From Pseudomonas sp. Teo4 (GTDB lineage Bacteria > Pseudomonadota > Gammaproteobacteria > Pseudomonadales > Pseudomonadaceae), in the NCBI RefSeq assembly GCF_034387475.1, contig NZ_JAXCIL010000001.1, positions 868,001-932,000 on the forward strand: a stretch of 64,000 nucleotides of DNA. Reading direction: 5' to 3'. The notes beneath the pieces were generated by a model that was not told the DNA's origin, ran no database searches, and was given only the letters and a program-made list of their open reading frames with translations. Positions 52,146 through 61,501 of the stretch are shown here, in pieces. The position numbers and the translations under genes are program-made. Position 1 is the stretch's first letter; every line of letters starts with the position of its first letter.

Positions 52146-53057
52146 TCAGATCGACAGGCGCTTGGCGTTGGGCTGTTCGCGCGCCACCGTCAGGAACGGG
52201 TCGACCAACGCTGGCCGCGCGGTTCCCCGGCGCCAGGCCAGGCCGACGTCCAACGGTTCGGAAAGGTCCACCAGCGGGCGCGCCTCGATGATGTCGCCCT
52301 CCAGCGACCACGGTCGGTAGGTCATGTCCGGCTGAATGGACAAACCCAGGCCGGCGGCCACCAGGCTGCGCACCGCTTCCACCGAGGCGGTGCGCAGCGT
52401 CACCTGCGGCACCAGCCCTGCGCGGGACCAGATGCGCTGGGTGTGCAGGCCCATCTCATCGGCGTTCAGCTGAATCAACGGCTCGCCCGCCACATCGGCC
52501 AGGGCGATGCTGTCGCGCTCCAGCAGGGGGTGTTGCGGCGGCAGCCACAGCCGGTGTGGTGAATGGGTGAGCACTTCGGTCTGCAGGGCGTGGCGGTCTT
52601 CCAGGTTGGACAGAATCAGCACGCCCACGTCGATCTCGCCGCTGACCAGCAAGTGTTCGATGTAGGGCCGTTCGTCCTCCACCACGCGGGTGCGCACATT
52701 GGGGTAGGCGCGCTGGAAACGGTTGATCAGGTCGGCCAGGTAGTAGCCGGCCACCAGGCTGGTAACGCCGATGGTCAGGCTGCCGGTGACCTGGTCGGTG
52801 CTCTGCTGCAAGCTGCGCTTGGCGTTTTCCACCGTGGCCAGAATCAGGTGCGACTGGCGCAGGAACTGATGGCCCTGGTGGGTCAGGGTCATGCCCTTGG
52901 CGTGGCGGTCGAACAGGCGCACGCCGATTTCCTCCTCCAGCTGTTGAATGGCCAGGGTCAGGGTGGACTGGGAAATGAACACGGCCTGGGCGGCGGCGGA
53001 AATCGAGCCGGTCTCGGCGACGGCGATGAAATGGCGGATCTGGCGGAGCGTCATCAT
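52146..53057 (-). CDS. LysR-family regulator, likely for the amine catabolic operon
   Basis: 303 residues; the start is [20 protein letters not shown] (53057 or the next codon). The helix-turn-helix has [20 protein letters not shown], followed by the usual co-inducer domain. It precedes the aldehyde dehydrogenase at 52014 on the same strand with a 131-bp A/T-richer gap (52015-52145) that must hold that operon's promoter. Control of the amine importer and dehydrogenases is inferred from position. Confidence 0.9.
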   Translation of the reverse strand: MMTLRQIRHFIAVAETGSISAAAQAVFISQSTLTLAIQQLEEEIGVRLFDRHAKGMTLTHQGHQFLRQSHLILATVENAKRSLQQSTDQVTGSLTIGVTSLVAGYYLADLINRFQRAYPNVRTRVVEDERPYIEHLLVSGEIDVGVLILSNLEDRHALQTEVLTHSPHRLWLPPQHPLLERDSIALADVAGEPLIQLNADEMGLHTQRIWSRAGLVPQVTLRTASVEAVRSLVAAGLGLSIQPDMTYRPWSLEGDIIEARPLVDLSEPLDVGLAWRRGTARPALVDPFLTVAREQPNAKRLSI

Positions 53058-53152
53058 GGGGAGTGGGCCGCTTTCGATCAGTTTGTTTTTGTTTATCGAA
53101 AGCGCATAGGAGCATTCTTTTTAATCGAATGAAAGTGGCCCAAGGCAAGGCG

Positions 53153-54058
53153 TCACGACCTTGCAGGCTCTTTTTCGAAGCAGTGGCGCATGGCGTCGAG
53201 GTAGCGGCGTGCACCCAGCCCCAGCGGGCGGGACTTGATCCAGATGATGTCCACCCACAGCCGCAAGCGGCTGGCCATGTTGTCGAAGCGCACCTCGGCC
53301 AGCGCGCCCGAGGCAATCAGCGGCTCGACCAGGGGCTGGGGCAGGTAGGCCCAGCCCAGGCCGGACTGCACCAGGTTCAGCGTGGCCAGGTAGCTGTCGG
53401 TGAGCCAGATGCGGCGCGACAACACCATGCGCGGGTCGGACCCGGTGGGGTTGCCGGACGCCACGATAATCTGCCGCTGTTCGGCGAGTTGTTCCTCGGG
53501 CAACGGCGTGCCGCTGTGCTGGCCGGCGGGGTGGCGGGGCGATGCGACCGCCACCAGCAACTGGCTGCCGGCCTCGAGAAAGGACTCGCGCTCATCGATG
53601 CCGGGCCGTTCGAACACCAGTGCCAGTTGCACGCTGCCTTCATGCAGCAGGCGAATGGCTTCCGATTGCGTGGCAGAGCGCACTTCGATCTCCAGATTCG
53701 GAAACTCAGTCGCCAGCAACTCCAGCGGTTGGCTCCAACGCCCGGTCTGCAGTTCGGGCGCCATGGCGATGGTCAGGCGCTTTTCCAGCCCTTTGTGCAG
53801 TTGCAGGGCCTGGGCATCCAGCAGGTTGAGTTGGCAGATCACCTGTCGGGCCTGGGGTTCGAGTGCCAATGCCGCGCTGGTGGGCAGGGCCTTGCGCGTT
53901 GCGCGGTCGAACAGGGCCATGTCCAGTTCGGCTTCCAGCTGGGCGATGGCCATGCTCACGGCTGAAGGTACGCGCCCAAGCTTGCGAGCGGCTGCGGAAA
54001 ACGAACCACCGTCCAGCACTGCCAGAAATACGGCGAGGGAATCGCTAGTAAATGCCAT
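53153..54058 (-). CDS. LysR-family transcriptional regulator
   Basis: The start at 54058 (MAFTSDSLAVFLAVLDGGSF) gives 301 residues; the frame is open to 54109. The helix-turn-helix has SAAARKLGRVPSAVSMAIAQ, then the substrate-binding-fold domain with FNNMASRL-like variation near the C-terminus. It lies between another LysR gene and the aminotransferase fusion, all on the minus strand, and may regulate the latter. Ligand unknown. Confidence 0.88.
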   Translation of the reverse strand: MAFTSDSLAVFLAVLDGGSFSAAARKLGRVPSAVSMAIAQLEAELDMALFDRATRKALPTSAALALEPQARQVICQLNLLDAQALQLHKGLEKRLTIAMAPELQTGRWSQPLELLATEFPNLEIEVRSATQSEAIRLLHEGSVQLALVFERPGIDERESFLEAGSQLLVAVASPRHPAGQHSGTPLPEEQLAEQRQIIVASGNPTGSDPRMVLSRRIWLTDSYLATLNLVQSGLGWAYLPQPLVEPLIASGALAEVRFDNMASRLRLWVDIIWIKSRPLGLGARRYLDAMRHCFEKEPARS

Positions 54059-54134
54059 TGTCAGGAAACCTGATGACTCTTGTGTTTTATTGAGAAAAAT
54101 TATGAACACAAGAGGGCTGTATCACAACCTTGAG

Positions 54135-54166
54135 CCTTGCCCACCGTTTTCACGCGGTGAGCAAGG
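54135..54166 (-). terminator. hairpin after the aminotransferase fusion gene
   Basis: CCTTGCCCACCG (54135-54146) pairs with CGGTGAGCAAGG (54155-54166) with one mismatch. It lies 11 bp past the stop of the class III aminotransferase gene and before the LysR start. No clear T-run follows on the minus strand. Confidence 0.5.
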
Positions 54167-54176
54167 TTGCCTGGGG

Positions 54177-57104
54177 TTACAGGTCTTCCTGCAAGATCCG
54201 CTCGATGCTGTCGACGAAGTAGTCGACGCTTGCCCGCGTGGTGCACATCGGCGGCTTGATCTTGAGGATGTTCAGGTAGTCACCGGTCGGCTGCATGAAG
54301 ATGCCCAGGTCGCGCAGGCGGTTGCACAGGGTCATGGTTTCTTCGCTGGCGGGCTCCAGGGTCTGCCGGTCACGTACCAGTTCCAGCCCCAGGTAGAAGC
54401 CCGAACCGTGGGCAGCACCGGCCAACGGGTAGCGGTCGACCAGCGCCTGCAGGCGCGCCTTGAAGTAACGTCCCACGTCCCGGGCGTTGTCCAGCAGCCC
54501 CTCATCGCGCAATACATCCAGCACCGCCATGCCGATGCGGCAACTTACCGGGCTGCCGCCGGCCGAGGAAAAGAAGTAACCCTCGGCTTCCAGCGCTTCG
54601 GCGATTTCGCGGCGGGTGATCACCACGCCCAGGGGCTGGCCGTTGCCCATGCCCTTGGCCATGGTGATGATGTCCGGCACCACGCCTTGCTCTTCGAAGC
54701 CCCAGAAGTATTCGCCCAGGCGTCCGTAGCCCACCTGCACCTCGTCGGCGATGCACACGCCACCGCGGTCGCGGACCTTGGCGTAGGCTGCCTGCAAGTA
54801 ACCTGCAGGCAGCGAGATGCCGCCGGCATTGCCGTACACCGGCTCGCAGATGAAGCCAGCCAGCTGGCGGCCACGGGCATCGAGGTCGGCCAGCTTGGCA
54901 TCGACATCGCGCAGGTAATCGGCGGCGCTGTCCGGGCCCCGGTAGCGGCCGCGGAAGGTGTTCGGCGCTTCCACCGGGTGCACCCAGTCCGGCCGGGTTT
55001 CCAGGGCCTGCGGGTTGTCGGCGATGGAGGTGGAAATGGCATCGGTGGCCACCGACCAGCCGTGGTAGGCCTCCAGCACGCTGAGCAGGTCACGTCCGCC
55101 GCTGTAGGCCCAGGCCAGGCGAATCGCCAGGTCGTTGGCCTCGGTGCCGCTGTTGACTAAAAACACTCGGTCGAAGCCTTCTGGTGCAAGCTCCAGCAGG
55201 CGCTCGGAGAACTCGGCGATGGCCGAGTAGTGGAAGCGCGAGTTGGTGTTGACCAGCGACCATTGGCGCGCCGACTCGGCGGCCATGCGCGGGTGGCCGT
55301 GGCCCAGCACTGCGACGTTGTTGAGCATGTCCAGGTAGGAGCGGCCCTGCATGTCGATCAGGTAGTTGCGCCAGCCGCGTTCGATGTGTGGCGGCTGGGC
55401 GTAGTAATGCTTCTGCGAGCGGGCGAAGCTGGCATCGCGGCGCGCCAGCAGCGCTTGCGGGTCGGGCAGAGGCTCGGCATCGCAGTCCACGCCCAGCAGG
55501 GCCGCTGGCGACGGGCACAGGGCTAGCCAAGCGGCGGCCTGCGAGGGCTGGGCGAAGAACGGTGGATGGATGCCGTCGTCCAGGCACAGCTGCACGCTGA
55601 GGAAACCACAGCTGCTGCCCAGCGCCTGCCCTTTGCCCAGCGCCTGGCCGTGCTCTGGGGCATCTTCCAACCCGCTCAACCACAGGCTCCAGGTGGCGGT
55701 GCGCAGGCAGCCGCGGCCATCACCTGTACGTTCCCAGGTCCCGGCTTCGGGCGCCTGCACGGTGCTGCCGCCCGGCAGGTTCAGCTCCACGCCCAAGGCA
55801 CAGGTAGCCGGCTCTTCAGGGCGGTCAATATGGGTTTGCGACAAACGGAACTGGCCATGCAGGCTGCACGCGGGGGCCGGCTGGGTGGTCAGCACGTGCT
55901 GGTCGAAACCCGGCTGCTCCCAGTTGCCGGCCTCGCAGTGCGCGCTGAGCACGCCCAGGTCGACCCGGCTCACGGCCTGCCCGGCCAGGGTTGGAACCAG
56001 TGGCAGGCAGCCGGTGAAGTCCACGGTTGCGTGGGGTTTGCCGGCAGCCTGGAGGATGGCCGCGTCCATCAGGGCGGCGGGCACCGCGCAGGCGGTGTCG
56101 AAGATTTCCCATTCGTGGGCGATATTGTCGCGGGTGTACTGGTTGCCCGGGTCTACGGCCAGTTGCTGCTCGCTGCTCAGCACCAGCACCGCCGAACGTA
56201 GTTGCACCAGCGGCCACAGGGCGTGCAGCTCGGCATCCTGCAGCAGGTTGAGCGCCTGGTAGGCACTGACTGCGGGCAGGATCCGCAGCGGGTCGCCCTC
56301 GGCATGGTGGAGCAGGGCAGAGCAGGTCACCGACAGGTCGGCGATGCGCCAGGTGCGCAGCAGGTCGCCAAAGTCGATCACCCCCTGTACCTGCCAGGCA
56401 CGCTCGGCGTCACGGGCCCAGACCACGTTGTCGTCGGTGATGTCCAGGTGCACGGCCTGGGTCGGCAGGTGCGCGATCAGTGGCTCCAGCCGCTGGGCTG
56501 CCTGCTGCGCAAGGCGGGCTACCTGGTCGCGACGTGCCGGGTCCTTGAGCACCGGAAGCAGGTGCTCGACCAGCGCCAGGGCGTGGCGAGGGTCCCACTG
56601 CAAGGTGCGCTCCAGCCCAGGATGGTCGAAGCCGGCCAAAGCCTTGTCGACACGGGCGCACAGCGCGCCGAACTCGGCCACGACCGACGCCGGCAGGTGC
56701 GCGAGACGAGTCAGTGGCTGGCCCTCCAGATAGTCCAGCAAGCGTGCGCGCAACGGCTGGCCGTCCACCTCGATCGCCAGCAGGTCCTGGCCATCGCGCG
56801 CGGGGCGCACGGCTGGTACCTGGAGCCCCTGGGTACGCAAGTAAGCCAACGCTGCGTGCTGCGCCTCGAGCTCGACCTGCGCGTAGGTGCCATGGCAGAC
56901 CTTAAGCACATACCGCCCGTTTTGGGTATCGACCCGGTAGTTGAGGTCCTGCTGGCTGCCAAGCGCCTGCAGCGTACCTGTCAGGCCATAGTGGGCCTGC
57001 AGCAGCGCATGGGCCTGGTCCTCGCTCAGCGCGGGGTTGGACTGGCTGGAGCGCTCGAACAGCGAGGCGAGCGGGGAGGTGGATGTTGCGTGCGGGAAGG
57101 ACAT
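54177..57104 (-). CDS. three-part fusion: APH-like kinase, M23-like domain, class III aminotransferase
   Basis: 975 residues from ATG 57104 (GTG 57113 is the alternative). Residues about 20-340 are an APH/choline-kinase fold, with the catalytic loop HLDITDDNVVWARD and the Mg site VIDFGDLLRTW. About 400-520 resembles a peptidase-M23/biotinyl-lipoyl-like fold (GSTVQAPEAGTW, GCLRTATWSLW) without the zinc ligands needed for peptidase activity. From about 545 on is a class III PLP aminotransferase (NSGTEANDLAIRLAW, ADEVQVGYGRLGEYFWGF, Lys817 in MAKGMGNGQPLG). By analogy with hydroxylysine kinase plus phospholyase, it may phosphorylate an amino alcohol and then transaminate or eliminate it. Confidence 0.88.
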   Translation of the reverse strand: MSFPHATSTSPLASLFERSSQSNPALSEDQAHALLQAHYGLTGTLQALGSQQDLNYRVDTQNGRYVLKVCHGTYAQVELEAQHAALAYLRTQGLQVPAVRPARDGQDLLAIEVDGQPLRARLLDYLEGQPLTRLAHLPASVVAEFGALCARVDKALAGFDHPGLERTLQWDPRHALALVEHLLPVLKDPARRDQVARLAQQAAQRLEPLIAHLPTQAVHLDITDDNVVWARDAERAWQVQGVIDFGDLLRTWRIADLSVTCSALLHHAEGDPLRILPAVSAYQALNLLQDAELHALWPLVQLRSAVLVLSSEQQLAVDPGNQYTRDNIAHEWEIFDTACAVPAALMDAAILQAAGKPHATVDFTGCLPLVPTLAGQAVSRVDLGVLSAHCEAGNWEQPGFDQHVLTTQPAPACSLHGQFRLSQTHIDRPEEPATCALGVELNLPGGSTVQAPEAGTWERTGDGRGCLRTATWSLWLSGLEDAPEHGQALGKGQALGSSCGFLSVQLCLDDGIHPPFFAQPSQAAAWLALCPSPAALLGVDCDAEPLPDPQALLARRDASFARSQKHYYAQPPHIERGWRNYLIDMQGRSYLDMLNNVAVLGHGHPRMAAESARQWSLVNTNSRFHYSAIAEFSERLLELAPEGFDRVFLVNSGTEANDLAIRLAWAYSGGRDLLSVLEAYHGWSVATDAISTSIADNPQALETRPDWVHPVEAPNTFRGRYRGPDSAADYLRDVDAKLADLDARGRQLAGFICEPVYGNAGGISLPAGYLQAAYAKVRDRGGVCIADEVQVGYGRLGEYFWGFEEQGVVPDIITMAKGMGNGQPLGVVITRREIAEALEAEGYFFSSAGGSPVSCRIGMAVLDVLRDEGLLDNARDVGRYFKARLQALVDRYPLAGAAHGSGFYLGLELVRDRQTLEPASEETMTLCNRLRDLGIFMQPTGDYLNILKIKPPMCTTRASVDYFVDSIERILQEDL

Positions 57105-57220
57105 GGATGCCACCGTGGGTCATGCAGTTGTTGGGGGCGAATCTATGCCTCTGTTGGCTGATGATAAAAGACGATCGTGATCAGAATTTCTGATAACGCC
57201 GCTGCGGCGCGTGGCAGGGG

Positions 57221-58072
57221 TCAAAGCCCGACACTGGCGCGCACCATGGCGTAGGCCTGGCGAATCAGCGGGTTCACGGTGTTGGCCCGTACCCACAGGT
57301 AATAGGTCACATCCGGTAACGGTGGCAGGCCGTCGCTCTGGCCCAGCACGCGCATGTCCGGGCCGACCATCTCCTGGCTACGCGCGGTGATCCCCAAACC
57401 GGCGCGCACGGCGGCCTTGATGCCGATCAGGTTGGACGCCAGGTAAGCCTGGCGCCAACTGATGCCCGCCTGTTCAAGAGCCTCCACGGCCAGCTTGCGG
57501 TACAGGCTGGGTTCGTCCACCAGCACCAGCGGCAACGACTCCCCCGGCACATGCTGATAGTGCGCGGCACACACCCACCACACCGGCGAGGTGCGCAGGG
57601 CAAAGCCTTCGAGGCCTGGCGCCGTGCGCGTGGAGATGACCATGTCGACTTTGCCGCGCTGCAAATCATCCATCAGGAACGGGCTGCGGCCCACGTCGAT
57701 TTCCAGGCGCAGGTTGGGGGCCGAGCGGGCGATATGGCTGAGAATCGGCGGCAGGATGGTGTCGGCGATGTCATGGGGCGAGCCGATGCGCAGCACGCCG
57801 CTGAGGCTGTCTTCGCGCAGGCCGGCAAGGGCTTCGTCGTTGAGCGTGAGCATCTGCCGGGCATGGCGCAACAACTGGCGGCCAGCGTCGGTCAGCGCCT
57901 TGTTGCGACCTTGCTTGCGCACCAGGGCGACACCCACTTGCTGCTCCAGACGCTGCATGTGCTGGGTGACCGAGGCCTGGGTGCGGGCCAGGTGGCGGCC
58001 GGCTTCGGCGTAGCTTGAGTGGTCGGCGACGGTGACGAAAGTACGGAGCAGGTCGAGGTCGAGGGCGGGCAT
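57221..58072 (-). CDS. LysR-family regulator, likely for the sulfur amino-acid operon
   Basis: 283 residues, slightly short for LysR but complete. The N-terminal helix-turn-helix has LDLLRTFVTVADHSSYAEAG and RTQASVTQHMQRLEQQVG. It is divergent from the ABC importer/cupin/rhodanese operon starting at 58448 and lies upstream of the aminotransferase fusion on its own strand, so it could control either or both. The gap to the importer holds a REP doublet. Confidence 0.9.
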   Translation of the reverse strand: MPALDLDLLRTFVTVADHSSYAEAGRHLARTQASVTQHMQRLEQQVGVALVRKQGRNKALTDAGRQLLRHARQMLTLNDEALAGLREDSLSGVLRIGSPHDIADTILPPILSHIARSAPNLRLEIDVGRSPFLMDDLQRGKVDMVISTRTAPGLEGFALRTSPVWWVCAAHYQHVPGESLPLVLVDEPSLYRKLAVEALEQAGISWRQAYLASNLIGIKAAVRAGLGITARSQEMVGPDMRVLGQSDGLPPLPDVTYYLWVRANTVNPLIRQAYAMVRASVGL

Positions 58073-58108
58073 GGGGGCTCTGTGTTTGAGGGGACCGCAG
58101 CGCGGCCC

Positions 58109-58191
58109 ATCGCCGGCAAGCCGGCTCCCACAGGTACAGCGCCGACTTCGAGAACAGCGCCGTATCTTGTGGGAGCCGGCTTGCCGGCGAT
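58109..58191. repeat. REP doublet (REPIN)
   Basis: Two exact inverted 24-bp REP copies (58109-58132, 58168-58191) around a 35-bp spacer, in the 375-bp gap between the divergent LysR and importer genes. The remainder of the gap (58200-58350) is strikingly A/T-rich (runs such as AACAATCGTT-like and TATAACTTTTTAAATG) and probably carries the importer promoter. It is unusual for a REP doublet to sit between divergent promoters. Confidence 0.9.
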
Positions 58192-58447
58192 GGAGCGCGA
58201 AGCGGTCCTGTTTTTACATTAAACAACTCGGAATAAACATAACGATTGTTTATGTTTTTTGCGAGGTGCTCGTGTTGCTTGATGGATTTAACCAAGCAAT
58301 TTCAGGCTTATAACTTTTTAAATGTATTCCTATATCTTCGAAGTTATAAAGTTAGGCGATATTTGCATTTCCCCTCCCGTCGCCGACTTCCTAGCATGCG
58401 CCCTCATCAGGCCGGGTGTTCCGGCCGCCGGGATGAGGAACCCCACC

Positions 58448-59287
58448 ATGACGCTGTCCACCCCTGTTCGCCGCAGCCTGCTTGCCACCTTGCTGGCCAG
58501 TGCCGCCCTGGCCGCCACCGGTATGGCCCAGGCCGATGCCACCCTGGACAAGATCGAGCAACGCCAGCGCCTGTCGGTGGGCGTGGTGCTGTCCGGCGGG
58601 CCGTTCGGCGCCATCGACCCGGCCACCCGCCAGCCCGTGGGCTTCAGCGTCGACCTGGCGCGGGACCTGGCCCGCCAGCTCAATGTGCAGCTCGATCTGG
58701 TGCCGGTGCAGCCGGCCAACCGCGTGCAGTTCCTCCAGCAAGGCAAGGTCGACCTGTTGATCGCCAACATGGAGTGGACCCCAGAGCGTGACAAGCTGCT
58801 GGGCCATGTGCCGACACCGTTCTACCGGGTCGGCGGCACCGCCGCGCTGGCCAAGGACAGCCCGGTGAGCAGCTGGGCCGACCTCAAGGGCCAGGCAGTG
58901 TGCACCTCCCAGGGCAGCAGCTACACCCAGGCCCTGATCGACCTGGGCGCCCAGCTCAAGGCCTTCAAGACCTCCGCCGAATCGCTGCTGGCCCTGCGCG
59001 GCAACAACTGCGTGGCCGCCGTGCACGACGCCACGCTGATCAACCCGCTGTTGGCCAAGGGCGGCGAGTGGAGCGGTTATCGCGCCCTGGCGCCGGAGCT
59101 CAACCCGGCGCCGTCGGTAATCTGGACCCGGCTGGGCGAGACCGACACCCAGGCTCGCCTCGACCCCTTCGTTCGCCAATGGCACCGCAGTGGTTGGCTG
59201 ATCGAGCGCGAACAGGCCAACCACATCACCCCGGCTTCGCCTGCACTGGTCGAGCTGCGCCAGAAGCTCCAGGGTGACGGCGCCTGA
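58448..59287 (+). CDS. polar amino-acid ABC importer, substrate-binding protein (family 3)
   Basis: The ATG at 58448 (MTLSTPVRRSLLATLLASAA) has GAGGAA eight bases before it and begins a signal peptide ending AQA-D; 279 residues. The frame is open upstream to 58322. The mature part has LDKIEQRQRLSVGVVLSGGP and PVGFSVDLARDLARQLNVQL, typical of family 3 (FliY/HisJ type). With the sulfur-handling enzymes downstream, cysteine, cystine or a thiol acid is the likely ligand, by inference. Seven coding units follow each other without gaps to the end of the window. Confidence 0.9.
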   Translation: MTLSTPVRRSLLATLLASAALAATGMAQADATLDKIEQRQRLSVGVVLSGGPFGAIDPATRQPVGFSVDLARDLARQLNVQLDLVPVQPANRVQFLQQGKVDLLIANMEWTPERDKLLGHVPTPFYRVGGTAALAKDSPVSSWADLKGQAVCTSQGSSYTQALIDLGAQLKAFKTSAESLLALRGNNCVAAVHDATLINPLLAKGGEWSGYRALAPELNPAPSVIWTRLGETDTQARLDPFVRQWHRSGWLIEREQANHITPASPALVELRQKLQGDGA

Positions 59288-59288
59288 A

Positions 59289-60023
59289 ATGAGTGAAACC
59301 TTGCAATGGCTGGTCGGGCAGGGTGCCAGGTTGGGCCTGGACTACCACTTCCTGCTCGACGGCTACCACCGTGGCAACCTGCTCGAAGGTGCGCTGACCA
59401 CGCTCTGGCTGTGCCTGCTGAGCATCGCCGGCAGCCTGCTGGTTGGCCTGCTGCTGGCTGGGGCACTGGTCAGTGGCCGGCGCTGGTTGGCCTGGCCGGC
59501 ACGGGCCTTCGTCGAGGTGACCCGCAACACCCCGACCCTGGTCCAGCTGTACTGCGCCTTCCTGGTGCTGAACATGCTGCTCAACCAGAGCCTGGGCAAC
59601 GCCAACCCGATGACCCCGTTCGCCTGGGTGGCGATCGTGATTTCCCTGCACAAGGGTGCTTTTCATGCCGAAGCCCTGCGCGCCGGGATCGAAGCGGTGC
59701 CTGCAGTGACGTTGGAGGCGGCCAGCTCGCTGGCGTTCAGCCGCCGCCAGCAACTGCTTCAGGTGCAGTTGCCACTGGCCGTGCGCTTTGCCTTGCCGGC
59801 CCTGGTCAACAACCTGATCGACCTGGTGAAGATGACGGCGGTGGCGTCTGCCATTGCCGTCAACGACATCACCTATGCCTCGATCATGATCTGGACCCAG
59901 GGCGACAACGTGATCGAACTGATGATTCTGATCCTGGCGTACTTCGGCCTGCTGAGTTTCATCGTCAATTGTGTCGGCCGTGCCCTGGAAGCACGCTTGA
60001 GGATGCCCGGTTATGGCCACTGA
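59289..60023 (+). CDS. polar amino-acid ABC importer permease (HisM/GlnP family)
   Basis: The ATG at 59289 lies one base past the binding-protein stop; 244 residues. It has GALTTLWLCLLSIAGSLLVG, the VEVTRNTPTLVQLYCAFLVL block and the EAA loop EAASSLAFSRRQQLLQVQLP of the HisMQ family. It ends in an 11-bp overlap with the second permease. Confidence 0.92.
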   Translation: MSETLQWLVGQGARLGLDYHFLLDGYHRGNLLEGALTTLWLCLLSIAGSLLVGLLLAGALVSGRRWLAWPARAFVEVTRNTPTLVQLYCAFLVLNMLLNQSLGNANPMTPFAWVAIVISLHKGAFHAEALRAGIEAVPAVTLEAASSLAFSRRQQLLQVQLPLAVRFALPALVNNLIDLVKMTAVASAIAVNDITYASIMIWTQGDNVIELMILILAYFGLLSFIVNCVGRALEARLRMPGYGH

Positions 60024-60693
60024 AACCCTGACCACCTTGTGGCACTGGACCCCGACCCTGGCTGCCGGCCTGGTGCAGAACATCCAGATCAGCCTTGGCG
60101 CCATTGCCCTGGGCAGTGTGCTGGGCCTGTTCATAGGCGTGCTCGCACTGTCGCCGCTGGCTGCTTTGCGCGGGCTGGCCCGGCTGTGGGTGCAGGTGTT
60201 TCGCAATGCGCCCTGGCTGGTGCTGATCTACTTCACTTCCTACGTGTTCCCTTTCGAAGTGCAGGTCGGGCGCACCTGGCTGGCGTTTCCCGACTGGCTG
60301 AAAGTCACCGTGGGCCTTGCCTTGCCCGCCAGTGCCAACGTCGCCGAGATTTTCCGTGGCGCGGTGGCCTCGATTCCGGCAACGCAATGGGAAGCGGCGC
60401 GTTCGCTGGCCTTCAGCCGTGGCCAGATCTTCCGTTCGATCATCTTGCCGCAGTGCCTCAAGCGCATGCTGCCGCCGTGGATGAACCTCTACGCCGTGGT
60501 GACCATGGGCACCGCCCTGGCTTCGCTGGTGGGCGTGCACGACCTGATCGACAGCGCGCAGATCGCCGCCAACACAGTCAACCAGACTGGCTTCACCGTG
60601 CTGGTGTACGCCAGCGTGCTGGTGCTGTTCTTCCTCTATTGCTACCCGATTTCCCGACTCACCCAACGCCTGGAGCGCCGCTATGCCTTCTGA
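60013..60693 (+). CDS. polar amino-acid ABC importer permease (HisQ/GlnP family)
   Basis: 226 residues. It has LVQNIQISLGAIALGSVLGL, the VFRNAPWLVLIYFTSYVFPF block and the EAA loop EAARSLAFSRGQIFRSIILP. It overlaps its partner by 11 bp at each side (with the upstream permease and with the ATPase gene), so the heterodimer and ATPase are coupled in translation. Confidence 0.92.
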   Translation: MATETLTTLWHWTPTLAAGLVQNIQISLGAIALGSVLGLFIGVLALSPLAALRGLARLWVQVFRNAPWLVLIYFTSYVFPFEVQVGRTWLAFPDWLKVTVGLALPASANVAEIFRGAVASIPATQWEAARSLAFSRGQIFRSIILPQCLKRMLPPWMNLYAVVTMGTALASLVGVHDLIDSAQIAANTVNQTGFTVLVYASVLVLFFLYCYPISRLTQRLERRYAF

Positions 60694-61501
60694 ACCCTTG
60701 ATCCAGCTGAGCGACGTGCACCTGGCCTTTGGCGACAACCAGGTCCTGCGCGGCATCGATCTGCAGGTGCAGGCTGGCCAGGCGGTGTCGATCATCGGGC
60801 CATCGGGTTCCGGCAAGTCGACCATCCTGCGCTGCATCACCGGCCTGCTGCGCCCACAGCGCGGCAGCATCCGCATCGGCACCACCGAAGTGCGCGACCT
60901 GCGCAGCGAAGCCGAGCTGATTGCCTTGCGCAAACAGGTTGGTTTCGTGTTTCAGCAATACAACCTGTTCCCTCACCTGAGCGTGCTGGACAACCTGCTG
61001 ATCGCCCCGACCAAGGTCCTTGGCCGTGCTCGCGACGAGGCCCGCGACGAGGCGTTGGTGCTGCTGGACAAAGTGCGCCTGCGGCACAAGGCCGATGCCT
61101 TCCCCGGGCAGTTGTCCGGCGGCCAGCAACAGCGCGTGGCGATTGCCCGAGCATTGGCCATGCGGCCCCGACTGATGCTGTTCGACGAAGTGACTTCGGC
61201 GCTCGACCCGGAAACGGTCGGCGAAGTGCTGGCCGTCATCCGTGCACTCACCGAGGAGGGCATGACCTGCGTGCTGGTAACCCATGAAATGCGCTTTGCC
61301 GAGGAAATCAGCGACCAGGTCTACTTCACCGAGCATGGCCGCATCGTCGAGCACGGCAGTGCCGAGCAAGTGTTTCGTGCGCCACGTCACGAGCGTACAC
61401 GCAGCTTCCTGCAGCATGCCCAGGGCGAGGCCGGCCAGCGTCCAGGCCGCCCAGCCCCGGACCTGTTGAGCAACCTGGGGCGATACAGCCTCAGCGTATG
61501 A
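60683..61501 (+). CDS. polar amino-acid ABC importer ATPase (GlnQ family)
   Basis: 272 residues. Walker A GPSGSGKST, signature LSGGQQQRVAIARALAMRPR, Walker B LMLFDEVTSALDPE, and the switch TCVLVTHEMRFAEE. The C-terminal tail after SFLQHAQ is longer than usual by about 25 residues. It overlaps the next gene by 4 bp (ATGA). Confidence 0.93.
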   Translation: MPSEPLIQLSDVHLAFGDNQVLRGIDLQVQAGQAVSIIGPSGSGKSTILRCITGLLRPQRGSIRIGTTEVRDLRSEAELIALRKQVGFVFQQYNLFPHLSVLDNLLIAPTKVLGRARDEARDEALVLLDKVRLRHKADAFPGQLSGGQQQRVAIARALAMRPRLMLFDEVTSALDPETVGEVLAVIRALTEEGMTCVLVTHEMRFAEEISDQVYFTEHGRIVEHGSAEQVFRAPRHERTRSFLQHAQGEAGQRPGRPAPDLLSNLGRYSLSV

